In this document: positions 40,901 to 44,878 of the stretch, one piece after another | Position numbering within the stretch: position 1 is the first letter of the stretch | Layout of the letters: each line of letters opens with the position of its first letter | Assembly (NCBI GenBank): GCA_022432975.1 | Contig: CM039509.1 | Span: forward strand, 15,828,482-15,892,481 | Reading direction: 5' to 3' | From: Begonia masoniana | Lineage: Eukaryota > Streptophyta > Magnoliopsida > Cucurbitales > Begoniaceae | Length of the DNA: 64,000 nucleotides | The notes under the pieces: model-generated | Database searches by the model: none | Seen by the model: the letters and a program-made list of their open reading frames with translations, nothing else | What the model was told of the DNA's origin: nothing | Made by a program: the position numbers and the translations under genes

Positions 40901-40941
40901 GAAGATGTAGATTGCTTATGGACGGAGCTCTCATTCCCCAT
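1766..40941 (-). CDS. PSD2/PSD3: Phosphatidylserine decarboxylase, extramitochondrial C2/EF-hand type (21 coding exons)
   Basis: The enzyme converts phosphatidylserine to phosphatidylethanolamine plus CO2 using a pyruvoyl group made by self-cleavage. Coding exons in transcript order are 40941-40720, 40645-40566, 39970-39946, 39397-39338, 35080-35012, 32511-32419, 32309-32259, 30386-30303, 26530-26439, 23706-23551, 18083-17999, 17026-16915, 12593-12493, 10780-10733, 6123-5977, 3875-3780, 3699-3625, 3524-3432, 3032-2946, 2849-2799 and 1915-1766. Together they give 1977 nt, or 658 residues plus TGA, close to the roughly 640 residues I remember for Arabidopsis PSD2/PSD3. Domains seen: MGNESS start, C2 about 60-180, EF loops 201-212 and 237-248, C266/C269/H284/C288, decarboxylase about 380-650. 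By family pattern D457, H513 and S601 (in GGST) are the catalytic Asp, His and pyruvoyl-forming Ser. No frameshift or internal stop was found. PSD2 and PSD3 (tonoplast versus ER in Arabidopsis) cannot be separated here. Confidence 0.93.
2799..2849 (-). CDS. PSD2/PSD3: PSD exon 20: GGST self-cleavage site
   Basis: 51 nt encoding FGYFSFGGSTVICVFGK. GGST (599-602) corresponds to the LGST/GGST motif. Cleavage before S601 yields the beta chain and the pyruvoyl-blocked alpha chain. Acceptor CTACAG and donor AAG|GTTGGT. Confidence 0.95.
2946..3032 (-). CDS. PSD2/PSD3: PSD exon 19 (VAFVAIGATMVGSI)
   Basis: 87 nt, phase 0/0, acceptor TTGCAG and donor GAG|GTGCAC. VAFVAIGATMVGSI and KQEGDYVKKGDE are highly conserved PSD motifs near the cleavage site. 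Confidence 0.94.
3432..3524 (-). CDS. PSD2/PSD3: PSD exon 18 (VNPIAVNSKYCNVFTENKR)
   Basis: 93 nt, phase 0/0, acceptor GATCTAG and donor AAG|GTTTGT. It encodes the conserved NPIAVNSKYCNVFTENKR block and then VISSVDFGK. Confidence 0.94.
3625..3699 (-). CDS. PSD2/PSD3: PSD exon 17 (DYHRFHFPVSG, catalytic His)
   Basis: 75 nt encoding DYHRFHFPVSGTIEQITDIP and GCLYT. The HRxH pair is the family signature and H513 is the predicted catalytic His. Acceptor TTCCAG and donor ACT|GTACTA, which is weak but required by frame. Confidence 0.92.
3780..3875 (-). CDS. PSD2/PSD3: PSD exon 16 (GRKFSVQGLLG..VVFRLAPQ)
   Basis: 96 nt, phase 0/0, acceptor CTCTTAG and donor CAG|GTACTT. It carries the conserved RKFSVQGLLG and VFRLAPQ blocks. 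Confidence 0.94.
3876..5976. other. Intron 15 content: decayed repeat sequence
   Basis: Sequence around 4140-4340 (ataactctcaaaataggaaa, gcgagtctttaaatatactt) resembles 17715-17960 in intron 11 and, more weakly, 26810-26860. This suggests relics of one LTR family. The open frames at 4492-5461 have no family I can name. Confidence 0.35.
5977..6123 (-). CDS. PSD2/PSD3: PSD exon 15: decarboxylase core (FNEFFVRELKPGVRPI)
   Basis: 147 nt, phase 0/0. It encodes TFNEFFVRELKPGVRPI, QDDVAVCAADCRLMAF and FWIK. The CAADCR element aligns with the SPADG motif of other PSDs and supplies D457. Acceptor GTCCAG and donor AAG|GTACCT. Confidence 0.94.
6364..8409 (+). mobile_element. Solo LTR (about 2.05 kb) in PSD intron 14
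   Basis: Begins TGTTCCCTAAAAACCGG and ends GGATTGTGACA, with flanking tgtaa and agtaa (4 of 5 match). The interior has the layout of large plant Gypsy-type LTRs: an AT-rich start, a pyrimidine-rich leader near 6690-6760 and a tail with gatcgggtcgtccgac. No internal retrotransposon genes are next to it. Boundary evidence is weaker than for the other solo LTRs. Confidence 0.6.
9020..9247 (+). mobile_element. Short LTR-like element (228 bp) in intron 14
   Basis: TGTTAAAATG at the left and TTTTGTTAACA at the right, flanked by cccat and cctat (4 of 5 match). It contains tttcctaattaaag and ends with gaataattctcttcaacaat. A related sequence lies at 38957-39145. Likely a Copia-type solo LTR. Confidence 0.5.
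9250..9560 (-). pseudogene. LINE zinc-binding (zf-RVT) fragment in intron 14
   Basis: Translating the minus strand through small frame shifts gives WNSFI, KVFAWILIHKKLYT, NPFLALPTLCPFCKKYEETN and HIVI, typical of the zf-RVT domain of plant non-LTR elements. A short LTR-like insert (9020-9247) abuts it. No upstream reverse transcriptase was found. Confidence 0.6.
10733..10780 (-). CDS. PSD2/PSD3: PSD exon 14 (DQINLSEVKYPMEHFK)
   Basis: 48 nt, phase 0/0, acceptor ATGCAG and donor AAG|GTAAGC. The peptide matches the DQIN.AEVKYPL.HFK block of the family. Confidence 0.92.
10852..11155 (+). repeat. Tandem duplication of about 167 bp in intron 13
   Basis: Copy A 10852-11018 and copy B 11019-11155 share atgaaaacatag(a/t)aacttc, ctgattttatctgttatctcc and tgaaagtcaatg(t)taacaa. 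Copy B has lost about 30 bp. Non-coding. Confidence 0.75.
11304..12335 (+). repeat. Tandem duplication of about 510 bp in intron 13
   Basis: Copy 1 (11304-11811) and copy 2 (11812 to about 12335) both start tctcataacctacccatt. Both contain caaattgtgataagata, caagaaccatcaaga-like and gaattggccttg blocks. The open frame at 11524-11742 (72 codons) lies in copy 1, but the same frame is broken in copy 2, so I do not call it a gene. Confidence 0.75.
12493..12593 (-). CDS. PSD2/PSD3: PSD exon 13 (AKEVLQSVSEKQGKRMNS)
   Basis: 101 nt encoding GAKEVLQSVSEKQGKRMNSL and DSVKDIPKFIESFK. The family reads ..FFK|DQIN at this junction, so the exon ends at AAG. The following intron begins GCATGA, a GC donor. 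Reading through gives a stop one codon later (GCA TGA), so splicing here is required. Confidence 0.88.
13770..15001 (-). pseudogene. Plant transposon-protein domain ORF (Transposase_32-like), broken
   Basis: Reading from 15001 the frame gives CMNVNFKGWGSLDIKEMFEN, RVVRLFYANL, YYHASRDC, SNIGAFVKPRSNDLNVRGRV and, after an in-frame TGA at 14464-14462, DFYVMEKLCNGKPFNPGF and LSHMCEVG. A second stop lies at 14092-14090. Past it a helical tail (LVESYREMNERFQTWMVNN) ends at TAG near 13770. It is clearly homologous to the ORF at 19803-20926. I recall this family as Pfam putative plant transposon protein (Transposase_32). Its biochemical role is unknown. With two stops it is probably not translated whole. 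Confidence 0.75.
15070..15390. repeat. Long hairpin (about 130-bp arms) inside the 3.3-kb element
   Basis: The arm at about 15075-15200 reads into caatgtgattgagta. Its inverted copy runs from about 15253 to 15385, with only a few mismatches and a loop of about 55 bp. The arm centre contains gaacgatgtcgtaccggaag. Long near-perfect hairpins of this size can be small-RNA sources or nested MITEs. No target duplication was found. Confidence 0.7.
16915..17026 (-). CDS. PSD2/PSD3: PSD exon 12 (FDRRTKRLVEELIDGKIVLS)
   Basis: 112 nt. After VFDRRTKRLVEELIDGKIVL it continues SMRAIYQSQLSLGLMDK, a conserved block at the entry to the decarboxylase domain. Acceptor CTTTAG and donor AAAG|GTCAGC, phase 1. 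Confidence 0.92.
17027..17998. other. Intron 11 content
   Basis: Includes the repeat relic at 17715-17960 that is similar to 4140-4340. Otherwise plain AT-rich intron. Confidence 0.35.
17999..18083 (-). CDS. PSD2/PSD3: PSD exon 11 (WMFKLSEWAHFSSYDVGL)
   Basis: 85 nt. The first base completes the Gly codon of exon 10, then WMFKLSEWAHFSSYDVGL and RSGSSASHIL. Acceptor ACTGCAG and donor TTG|GTATGC. It follows the transposon-filled intron 10 and is easy to miss. Confidence 0.9.
18084..19107. other. Intron 10, exon-11 side: no feature recognised
   Basis: AT-rich intron DNA with a short (ta)n tract near 18136-18150. No coding or terminal-repeat signal before the 4.3-kb element. Confidence 0.5.
19803..20926 (+). 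pseudogene. Plant transposon-protein domain ORF (Transposase_32-like), left arm, one frameshift
   Basis: From ATG 19803: MEFRNRACEEQFERDTSNHS, SLEIKEMFDNISLHGV, DRVVRLFYANLV, YYHSSRECDF, NSNIAGFVKPRANALNVKAR, LLPRDGHKDLVTWMNLY and SGRTFDPGFMIVSHMHEVGR. A run of eight A at about 20410 has lost a base relative to the right arm and shifts the frame. The protein resumes as LIWKIVERSQFCLPRGEH, then a DNTTTENADATATED acidic/Thr stretch, a predicted coiled coil (MNRRLDMWDQRWEIMQKKQD) and a Pro-rich end. Function unknown. Confidence 0.75.
21140..21740. repeat. AT-rich spacer of the fold-back element (taattaa repeats)
   Basis: About 600 bp built from irregular copies of aacacgttaa, taattaattaa and aaacactttaattaat. 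It joins the two arms of the 4.3-kb element. Low complexity, no coding potential. Confidence 0.7.
21806..22855 (-). pseudogene. Plant transposon-protein ORF copy, right arm, several frame breaks
   Basis: Inverted copy of the left-arm ORF. It opens with MENPTNPSLNPKKVEENRLN before the shared MEFRNRACEEQF. It has frame breaks near 22600, 22490 and 22340 and a TAA just before LIWKIVERSQ. The same TAA is present, out of frame, in the left arm. The copy stops within ENADAT, where arm homology ends. Confidence 0.7.
23551..23706 (-). CDS. PSD2/PSD3: PSD exon 10: Cys/His cluster after the EF-hands
   Basis: 156 nt. It contains CCPVCGEILDVADKLNTMIH followed by MTLC, giving C-x2-C-x14-H-x3-C, then TGGFLTDKQASYG. 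The same Cys/His pattern occurs in Arabidopsis PSD2/3. It looks like a small zinc site, but metal binding is inference. Acceptor ATGACAG and donor TATGG|GTAAG. Confidence 0.92.
24100..24610 (+). pseudogene. Copia gag fragment with degenerate zinc knuckle, intron 9
   Basis: The plus strand encodes FDQVRNQILGKHKVSCPNEV, then MAPIQNEKIRRGLILEPQNL and, after a frameshift, WCIYCKKA..HTLDKYWKLYGKPP. This is the CX2CX4HX4C knuckle of plant Copia gag with the last Cys changed and one stop. It is antisense to PSD. No LTRs or pol adjacent. Confidence 0.6.
24610..24774 (+). repeat. 84-bp tandem duplication after the gag relic
   Basis: Two nearly identical copies starting taactcacatatttaggtat, offset by 84 bp, with about three differences. 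The high identity suggests a recent event. Confidence 0.85.
24775..26438. other. Intron 9 remainder
   Basis: Some Copia-like sequence may continue to about 25200. A T24 tract lies near 25659-25680, and a short aaccaagtacac/aaccaagaacc repeat near 25870-25930. Nothing else recognised. Confidence 0.4.
26439..26530 (-). CDS. PSD2/PSD3: PSD exon 9: EF-hand 2
   Basis: 92 nt encoding KEELFKAADVNGDGVVSLDE and then LAFLLTIQQE. The loop D237-E248 is canonical. Acceptor ACTAG and donor GAGAA|GTAATT, leaving a codon split after two bases. Confidence 0.93.
27060..27266 (-). pseudogene. LINE reverse-transcriptase zinc-binding fragment, 3' part
   Basis: Minus-strand peptide MIQCEFVERFWMQLLCSFDQ continuing to IWRLTFLTIFWIT. 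It continues the zf-RVT motif of 29859-30050, interrupted by the solo LTR. The combined pattern is C-x2-C, E-T-x-x-H-H, C-E. Degenerate and not expressed as a LINE. Confidence 0.65.
27267..29853 (+). mobile_element. Solo LTR (2587 bp) with TSD catta, in PSD intron 8
   Basis: TGTAAAATCC at the left and GGGTCGTGACA at the right, flanked by exact catta (27262-27266 and 29854-29858). It contains a GC-rich stretch with tandem gctctgggccgagt and ccgaaccaggtccaacc repeats (28020-28320). It splits a LINE zinc-binding motif cleanly, which confirms both ends. No gag or pol. Confidence 0.88.
28020..28320 (+). repeat. Tandem repeats inside the 2.6-kb solo LTR
   Basis: First, about four units of gctctgggccgagt alternating with gactcgt. 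Then two to three imperfect units of about 59 bp rich in gacccgaaccaggtccaac. The long open frames here (Pro/Thr/Gln-rich) come from the repeats and are not credible genes. Confidence 0.75.
29859..30060 (-). pseudogene. LINE reverse-transcriptase zinc-binding fragment, 5' part
   Basis: Minus strand reads YCCPFC, then AHEETNHHIM directly before the solo LTR, and weaker upstream homology (WKKRVSSK, KENCILLI). This is the CPFC..ET..H core of the plant zf-RVT domain. It lies within intron 8, about 240 bp from EF-hand exon 8. Confidence 0.6.
30303..30386 (-). CDS. PSD2/PSD3: PSD exon 8: EF-hand 1
   Basis: 84 nt. The calcium loop DYNEDGKLSFSE has D1, N3, D5, S9 and E12 in canonical positions. FSDLINAFGNQKAVEK follows. 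Acceptor TTGACAG and donor AAG|GTCTGC, phase 0/0. Confidence 0.93.
30387..32258. other. Intron 7: no feature recognised
   Basis: 1872 bp of AT-rich intron without coding motif, terminal repeats or tandem arrays that I can see. Confidence 0.5.
32259..32309 (-). CDS. PSD2/PSD3: PSD exon 7: linker into EF-hand 1
   Basis: 51 nt encoding DPMETEKGFARRILSVM, the entering helix of the first EF-hand. Acceptor TTTGTAG and donor ATG|GTATGT, phase 0/0. Confidence 0.9.
32419..32511 (-). CDS. PSD2/PSD3: PSD exon 6: end of C2 domain (FDLLHPSSPDIVVGNISLSC)
   Basis: 93 nt, phase 0/0, acceptor CTCTGCAG and donor GAG|GTATAC. It encodes DSESDFELFDLLHPSSPDIV and then VGNISLSCEVE, the last C2 strands, which in the family read SFDLLDP..VVG..F.SC. 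Confidence 0.92.
33646..34481. mobile_element. hAT-type non-autonomous element (836 bp) in intron 5
   Basis: Ends TAGGAGTGTGCAAAAACCG and, inverted, TAGAGGTGAGCAAAGGTCGG. The interior is rich in aaccgaacc and ggttcggtt repeats. Flanks atataaat and acacaaat match in 6 of 8 positions. A related sequence at about 10100-10190 lacks the insertion. No transposase. Confidence 0.65.
35012..35080 (-). CDS. PSD2/PSD3: PSD exon 5: C2 domain (NNLVGYCEIDLLEYLAQ)
   Basis: 69 nt, phase 0/0, acceptor GATGCAG and donor CAG|GTGAGT. It encodes TNKFSRNNLVGYCEIDLLEY and then LAQ, a conserved late-C2 segment. The exon is isolated between a 4.3-kb and a 2.5-kb intron. Confidence 0.92.
35510..35800 (-). pseudogene. 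LINE zinc-binding (zf-RVT) fragment in intron 4
   Basis: The minus strand carries KRKTCSALSLHCCPLWKAHD followed by ETNNHI, a third copy of the fragment seen at 9250-9560 and 27060-30060. All three read in the PSD sense direction. Heavily decayed. Confidence 0.55.
36480..37882 (+). mobile_element. Copia-type LTR (solo or fragment) in intron 4
   Basis: The right part (37690-37882) has features I associate with plant Copia LTRs: cgtggccccgcagacgtaga, caattgccgaactgcgt, a cttactttccgcattttatt tail and an end near gtgttccacaaca. Three imperfect repeats of about 55 bp (acaagga(g)atcttg..cgagaagagtcatc) lie at 37460-37590. The left end is uncertain and no target duplication was found. Confidence 0.5.
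37460..37590 (+). repeat. Three imperfect 50-55-bp tandem units
   Basis: Units start caaggagatcttgcc, caaggagagcttgtc and caaggggatcttgtt, each followed by a t(t/a)gattccg(a/g)gaggagtcatc-like block. They sit inside the Copia-type LTR. Confidence 0.65.
38957..39145 (+). mobile_element. Short LTR-like element (about 190 bp) in intron 4
   Basis: TGTTAGAAAGGTG at the left and GTTTTAACA at the right. It shares tactttcctaattaaag and gagaattattctcttcacaa with 9020-9247. No target duplication could be matched, so the boundaries are tentative. Confidence 0.45.
39338..39397 (-). CDS. PSD2/PSD3: PSD exon 4: C2 domain (AKKLLLEKNGPRVARISVIE)
   Basis: 60 nt, phase 0 at both ends, acceptor CCCTCAG and donor GAG|GTGAAC. 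The peptide is nearly identical to the KKLLLEKNGP..AR.SVFE segment of Arabidopsis PSD2/3. Confidence 0.92.
39946..39970 (-). CDS. PSD2/PSD3: PSD exon 3: 25-nt microexon (TDKPVWNS)
   Basis: Acceptor TTGCAG and donor TCT|GTAAGT bracket 25 nt encoding the end of a split codon plus TDKPVWNS. This matches the conserved (H/T)EKPVWNS motif of plant PSD C2 domains. It restores phase 0 for exon 4. It is too short for ORF finders. Confidence 0.85.
40566..40645 (-). CDS. PSD2/PSD3: PSD exon 2: C2 domain strand region (AEMKFKDEW)
   Basis: 80 nt after the acceptor TTTGCAG. It encodes AEMKFKDEWFACVSFGEQTF and continues to ISD, the conserved C2 segment. The exon must end two bases into a codon after GATCA to join exon 3, and the next two intron bases are GC, so the donor is non-canonical (CA|GCTAAG). 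Confidence 0.85.
40720..40941 (-). CDS. PSD2/PSD3: PSD exon 1: start, basic N-terminus, beginning of C2 domain
   Basis: Residues 1-74. The ATG at 40941 gives MGNESS, a typical N-myristoylation context (Gly2, Ser6). A Ser-rich stretch, a run of seven arginines and a Gly/Ser linker follow, then SAEDFAGIALLTLI, which opens the C2 domain in plant PSD2/3. The donor is CGC|GTAAAT at phase 0. The start was chosen because no in-frame ATG lies upstream and MGN matches orthologues. Confidence 0.9.
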
Positions 40942-41006
40942 AGTCCCACCACTCTCTCTTCTGTGCAGAAATATTCTGAAGTGCACAACCTTTTGACTTC
41001 CGATCC

Positions 41007-41048
41007 CATCCTTTTCTATTTTTAAACAGAAGTGGCTTGTTTTGACCG
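41007..41048 (-). promoter_or_regulatory. Putative PSD core promoter
   Basis: On the minus strand a TATA-like TTTAAAAATAG lies at 41026-41016, about 75-85 bp upstream of the ATG. That predicts a start site near 40990 and a leader of about 50 nt. A GGTCAAAA sequence (TTGAC-type WRKY box) lies just upstream at about 41048-41041. An ATG at 41009-41007, out of frame with PSD, falls between the TATA-like box and the predicted start. All of this is motif reading. Confidence 0.35.
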
Positions 41049-41139
41049 GATTATGAATAGTGTGCTAGAAATAAATAATTAACTCTTTTAGATTTTATGG
41101 GTAAATTTCAAAAATCAGCGTGTACTTTGGACAAAGATG

Positions 41140-41700
41140 AAAAAAGAATAAGTATTTTTTGAGCGTAAAAGAGTTCAAAGTATCAAAAATCTATTAAAAA
41201 AAAGTCTTATACTCGACCGCTACCCCACCCCCCCGGCATATCATTTTAAACGTAGAGCGGTCGACCGCATCCCCCAGTGCGGTCGACCATGTCTCAGTGG
41301 AGAGTATTCACCCTCTATTTTTAATTTATAAATTAATTTTAAAAAAATATCAAATGATATTCAATTTAATTAAAATTTTTATCACATATTCACCACATCA
41401 TGGAAAGATAAGCTAGAAAGTTTCGTGATTTTCTAACATTTGTACTATTTATTGTAATTTTAATTAATTATTTTATAAAATAATTATAATAAATCATACC
41501 AGAGTTAAAAAATCACAAAAATTTTCAGATTATCTTCTCATGATGTGATGAACATGATAAATATTTAACATAAATTGAATGTCATTTGATAATTTTTTAA
41601 AATTAATCTCAGTCCCTTCTTCACATTGCATACTCAATTTATGACATTCAATTTTAAAAAAATTAAAAAAATATCCTGAAACTTTGTGATTTTTTGTAAT
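41140..41700. mobile_element. Truncated Mutator-like palindromic element at the PSD promoter
   Basis: A GC-rich segment (41215-41290, with repeated ggtcgacc motifs) is followed by an AT-rich palindrome, about 41330-41620. The palindrome closely resembles the arms of the 42448-43452 element (a ttttctaac..tgta..tttattgtaattttaattaattattttata core). A second arm starts at about 41630 and breaks off. No terminal repeat or target duplication was found, so this is a fragment. It lies 200-750 bp upstream of the PSD start codon. Confidence 0.5.
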
Positions 41701-41830
41701 ATAGTATTAGAGCAAATCTTCCTATGTTAATCTAAGATGGCTAGAGGTAAGAGTGTTGTGCAATCTTCTTCTTCTTCTAGAGGTGCAACAAATTCATCTT
41801 CTCAAGCCGTATGAAGTTCTTCATCTGCAT
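41701..41830 (+). mobile_element. Copia relic: primer-binding site and first gag codons
   Basis: gtattagagc at 41704-41713 resembles the Copia primer-binding site for initiator tRNA-Met. It is followed after about 23 bp by ATG at 41737, encoding MARGKSVVQSSSSSRGATNS before a stop near 41812. This N-terminal style is common in plant Copia gag proteins. No LTR was identified beside it. Confidence 0.4.
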
Positions 41831-42219
41831 GGAATGTTCTGTGTATTTGGCATAAAGGGTGTTCGATTTTCTATGATAGCCATCAATGTTCTACTTGTGT
41901 GTTATAATTTTGCATAAAGGGTGTTCTATGTATTTCTTTGTTAATGTTGTGGAAAATGGAAAGCAGGGTTTTCGTGGAAGGACAGAACACTGAGCAGTGA
42001 GCACCCAGCCGTTGATCTGACTTTTCACGCAAAGGTCTTGCTTGTGAAAATATTGCAGCTCGTTTACGGAGTTTTCTTTTGTTGCAAATAGACTTTAAGG
42101 TATGCTATTGCTGTAGAAGAGAAACATAATCATTATCAGTGTAGAACAATTCAAAATTTAGAATTTAGAATTTCTTTAACAAATCTGCTCAAGCAGGCAG
42201 AATATGTGTTGATACTTGA

Positions 42220-43600
42220 ATTAGTTTTATTTATATTTAATTGGTAATAAAAGTTTAAAAGGTGAAAGGTGCGTGGTTGGCTTTTAATGACAATCCAACT
42301 CACGTCACGGTTCAGAAAGAAAAGAGAATTCAATAAAAGATGTAATGCTTTCTACCTTTGCCACGTTGGATATGTCCCCAACTGGATCAACAACATTCGT
42401 CCCCATCTTATTGGACCGTTGGGTTTATCGCAGAGATAAATAAATAAGGATTAAATGCAAAAAAAATGTCGAAGTATGGAAAAAGTATAAAAAAAAGCCT
42501 CAACTATTAAAAGTGCATAATAAAGCTCCGCGGGGGACCGTTCACCCCCCGCAGAGGGTGGAGCGGGTACCCGCCTCCTCATGCGGGTACCCGCCTCACG
42601 CGGGGGGTCACGCCGGTACCCGCCGACCCCCCGCGTCCTCATTTAGTTGTCACTAAAATTATTTTTTTAAAAAAATACTAAAAGATATCCAATTTACTTA
42701 AAATTTTTATAACATGTTCTCCATATTATGAAAAGATAATCTGAAATTTTTCGTGATTTTCTAACGCTTGTACGATTTATTGTAATTTTATTTAATTATT
42801 TTATAAATTAATTATAATAAATCGTGCAAGTGTTAGAAAATTACAAAAAAATTTAGATTATCTTCTCATGTTAAAGACAACATGTATTAAAAATTTCAAG
42901 TAAAATAAGTATCGTTTGATATATTTCTTAAAAATAATCTTAGTTTCTTCTTTACTTTATACATTAATTTGGAAAAACTATCAAACGATATTAATTTTAC
43001 TTGACATTTTTACTACATGTTGTCTTTAACATGAGAAAATAATATAAATTTTATTGTGATTTTCTAACACTTGCATAATTTATTATAATTAATTTATAAA
43101 ATAATTAAATAAAATTACAATAAATCGTACAAGTGTTAGAAAATTACGAAAAATTTCAGATTATATTTTCATAATATGGAGAACATGTGATAAAAATTTT
43201 AAGTAAATTGCGTATCTTTTAGTATTTTTTAAAAAAATTAATTTTAGTGACAACTAAATGAGGACGCGGGGGGTCGGCGGGTATCCGAGTGACCCCCCGC
43301 GTGAGGCGGGTACCCGCGTGAGGAGGCGGGTACCCGCCTCACCCTCTGCAGGGGGTGAACGGTCCCCCGCAGAGCTTTATTCTGCACTTTTAATAGTTGA
43401 GGCTTTTTTTTGCACTTTTCCCATACTTCGACCCTTTTTTTGCATTTAATCCAATAAATAAATAGTGATTCTTTCGATTTACCTGATAAATCATATAATT
43501 ATTTATTTAACCTCTAAGTTTTACACATACTAGTTTTTAAAGCCACGTCCGCCTCAAATTTTACATATTTTTTTAGTCTGGTTCATAAGACAACTTTTAA
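42220..43600. repeat. Duplicated segment, copy A (interrupted by the 1005-bp element)
   Basis: Sequence on both sides of the palindromic element (42220-42447 and 43462-43600) matches 60620-60990 almost base for base, for example ggtgaaaggtgcgtggttgg and gattctttcgatttacctg. No coding motif was recognised. It is an older duplicated stretch or a repeat family. Confidence 0.75.
42448..43452. mobile_element. Mutator-like palindromic element (1005 bp) with 9-bp TSD
   Basis: Nearly the whole element is one palindrome with arms of about 490 bp. Ends read ggattaaatgcaaaaaaa inward. Next comes a GC-rich tract of gggtacccgcctc-type repeats, then an AT-rich core that is itself palindromic in each arm. 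The flanking 9-bp duplication aataaataa (42439-42447 and 43453-43461) is exact. A related sequence at 60620-60990 lacks the insertion and has one copy of the 9-mer. There is no coding capacity, so it is a non-autonomous element. Confidence 0.85.
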
Positions 43601-44873
43601 ACATACAAAAAATAAACTCAACTATTGCTTGAAACATGCCACATTGAACCAAATTCAATGAACACTTGTTGTATACATACACATGTATATTCCTTGTCGT
43701 AAAAAATACATTGCTAAAAATAGGAATGAAAAGCAATAGAGTAGAGGACGAAATTAAAATCAGCGTATCAATAAAAAAACATTACAAACACAAAATTCTT
43801 TCGCTAAAATTTTAGGTTTCATATATAAGAGATGATTCAAATTTTTGAACGAATACGTATTCAAGAACTACATATGAAAAAATTTGTTAACGAGAAACAT
43901 TTCTAATAGTATAGCTAACTGTTACCCAGTAGAAAAACTAAAATCATGTAAACTATTTTCTAGAAGCATTTTTGTTTCTCATTAAATCATCTATCCAAAA
44001 CAAACATCATGTTTTACTAATTAAAAAGTTTCAGAGTTATTTAGAGATGACATTTCAACTCACTAAAAGGCACCACATATTGCGCTCTTCCGACTACATC
44101 AACCACTTAACATACATCAACCACAACACTCGGTACAACTAATTGTGACCCAATGGAAAAACTAAAAGAACATGTCTTAGATGTCACTGACTATATGTGT
44201 TTACCCTTACATCACATTTCATTTGCAAGAAGGAAAGGCTCCCTAGAAACAAACAGTCTCTATCTCTCTTTCTTTCTCCCCCGAGCGAAAACAAAATAAA
44301 AAATCACAAATAAAAAATCAGCAATGTAAGAGAAAAAGGCTCCCTAGAAACAACACACGCAGTGTAACATATCAAACTTTTTCTCCCAAACCAATCTAAA
44401 TTAGGGATTCAATTTTTGTAATTCAGCCCTAATTAGAATTCAATCAAATTGAACTCCCCAATTCCAGCTCAAAATCAAACCTTAATTTCGAATTTTAATC
44501 TTGAAATTTCCAACTAAGTAACTAGCTAATCCAAAATCAAGGATGATTTCCCAATTAACACTGATTAACGGTGATTTACAATCTGAAACATATAAAAATA
44601 ATCCAGCCATAATTTCAAGCCTTTATTCTGCGAACATTGGGGAATTAATCACAGAAGAAATTTCTTCCTAATCTGTCGATGAATCTAACCATCAATGGGG
44701 TAAGATTTGTGCTATGGAAAGAATTGGAGGAGCTCTCTATAAATTGAGGAACACGGTGAAAGGGGAAATCACCAAAACTCCCTACAATTTTCTAAGCTCT
44801 GAAGAATTCTTGAGAGCTCAGAGAATCTGTGACCAGAGAAGAAATCGGAGAAGATCTTGCCTTGTCCCACTCG
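43601..44873. other. Between duplicated segment A and the Copia element: nothing recognised
   Basis: AT-rich. A short aaggctccctagaaacaa repeat occurs at about 44237 and 44337. The end (44700-44873) is richer in GC and reads like a leader or LTR tail, but no gene is evident. Confidence 0.4.
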
Positions 44874-44878
44874 GCCTC

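Noticed and set aside
40716..41009. 97-codon minus-strand frame starting MGSEVK
   Set aside because: Overlaps PSD exon 1 out of frame and runs into intron 1. Noted only as a possible upstream ATG.
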